Assembly: GCF_018035235.1 (NCBI RefSeq)
Contig: NZ_WPCV01000002.1
Span: 1,240,001-1,304,000 of the forward strand
From: Citrobacter sp. On2M
GTDB lineage: Bacteria; Pseudomonadota; Gammaproteobacteria; Enterobacterales; Enterobacteriaceae
DNA: 64,000 nt
Direction: 5' to 3'
In this document: piece by piece, positions 63,763 to 64,000 of the stretch
Layout: each line of letters begins with the position of its first letter
Position numbering within the stretch: the stretch's first letter is position 1
The notes under the pieces: model-generated
The model's database searches: none
Told to the model about the DNA's origin: nothing
What the model saw: the letters and a program-made list of their open reading frames with translations, nothing else
Made by a program: the position numbers and the translations under genes

Positions 63763-64000
63763 GCGAGGCTTTCGATACGCCGGTGTGGCACAACGGTAAA
63801 GCACTGCGTAAAGGATATACCACCGGATCCTGCGCGACGGCGGCGGCAAAAGTGGCGGCGCTGATGGTATTACGCCAACACTTGATCCATCAGGTTTCTA
63901 TTGTGACGCCTTCCGGGGTGACGCTGTGTCTGAACGTGGAGTCGCCGCATATCGAAGGGCAGCAGGCGATAGCCGCTATTCGCAAAGACGGTGGCGATGA
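63759..64000 (+). CDS. cbiD: Cobalt-precorrin-5B C1-methyltransferase CbiD (partial)
   Basis: The first 80 codons are present and the gene runs off the right edge of the window. The start ATGA overlaps the cbiC stop. The N-terminal motif [18 protein letters not shown] is diagnostic of CbiD, which methylates C-1 in the anaerobic corrin pathway. Confidence 0.95.
   Translation, partial: MSEAFDTPVWHNGKALRKGYTTGSCATAAAKVAALMVLRQHLIHQVSIVTPSGVTLCLNVESPHIEGQQAIAAIRKDGGD

Overview
The window is chromosomal DNA of an enteric gammaproteobacterium, most likely Citrobacter (C. freundii group). The gene order gnd-ugd-wzzB-his operon-yeeZ-yeeY-plaP-sbcB-phsABC-dacD-sbmC-yeeA-yeeX-pdu-pocR-cbi is the one known from Salmonella. 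There is no sopA between sbcB and phsA, and the O-antigen locus is not a familiar Salmonella type. E. coli K-12 lacks phs and pdu. The genus is an inference from synteny and protein similarity as I remember it; no search was run.

Bases 1-15536 are the O-antigen (LPS O-polysaccharide) locus and fall into blocks. Bases 1-3583 hold the end of a probable sugar-nucleotide reductase/epimerase, a WbpL/WecA-like polyprenyl-phosphate sugar-1-phosphate transferase with an in-frame run of ten G, a PglD/NeuD-like acyltransferase and a WbpM-like 4,6-dehydratase. This is the reductase-WbpL-WbpM arrangement known at the end of Pseudomonas-type O loci. A 634-bp gene-free gap containing an ops/JUMPstart-like sequence follows. 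Next comes a very AT-rich, tightly overlapping block (GT2, wzx, wzy, GT2, GT4, GT4) that ends in a galE pseudogene with at least four disruptions. An 845-bp gene-free stretch with a perfect 17-bp inverted repeat leads to manC and a high-GC manB.

Bases 15537-20975 are the conserved flank: gnd, ugd, a UDP-glucuronate 4-epimerase gene (uge, opposite strand) and the chain-length regulator wzzB. Bases 20976-28274 are the complete minus-strand histidine operon hisGDCBHAFI with its promoter, a leader peptide carrying six consecutive His codons, and the attenuator.

Bases 28381-40940 are housekeeping and anaerobic genes: yeeZ, yeeY, plaP (putrescine import), sbcB (exonuclease I), phsABC (thiosulfate reductase), dacD (penicillin-binding protein), sbmC (SOS-induced gyrase modulator with a clear LexA box), yeeA and tmaR (yeeX).

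Bases 40981-60187 hold the complete 1,2-propanediol utilisation system. The minus-strand pduABCDEGHJKLMNOPQSTUVWX encodes the microcompartment shell, B12-dependent diol dehydratase, its reactivase, cobalamin recycling and downstream enzymes. The divergent plus-strand pduF (facilitator) and pocR (AraC regulator) follow. Bases 60188-64000 begin the cobalamin biosynthesis operon: a cobalamin riboswitch, then cbiA, cbiB, cbiC and the start of cbiD, cut by the window end. PocR and B12 tie synthesis of the cofactor to the pathway that uses it.

Most genes are intact members of known families. The least ordinary part is the composite O-antigen locus (bases 1-12707). I found no CRISPR array, rRNA, tRNA or intact insertion sequence.
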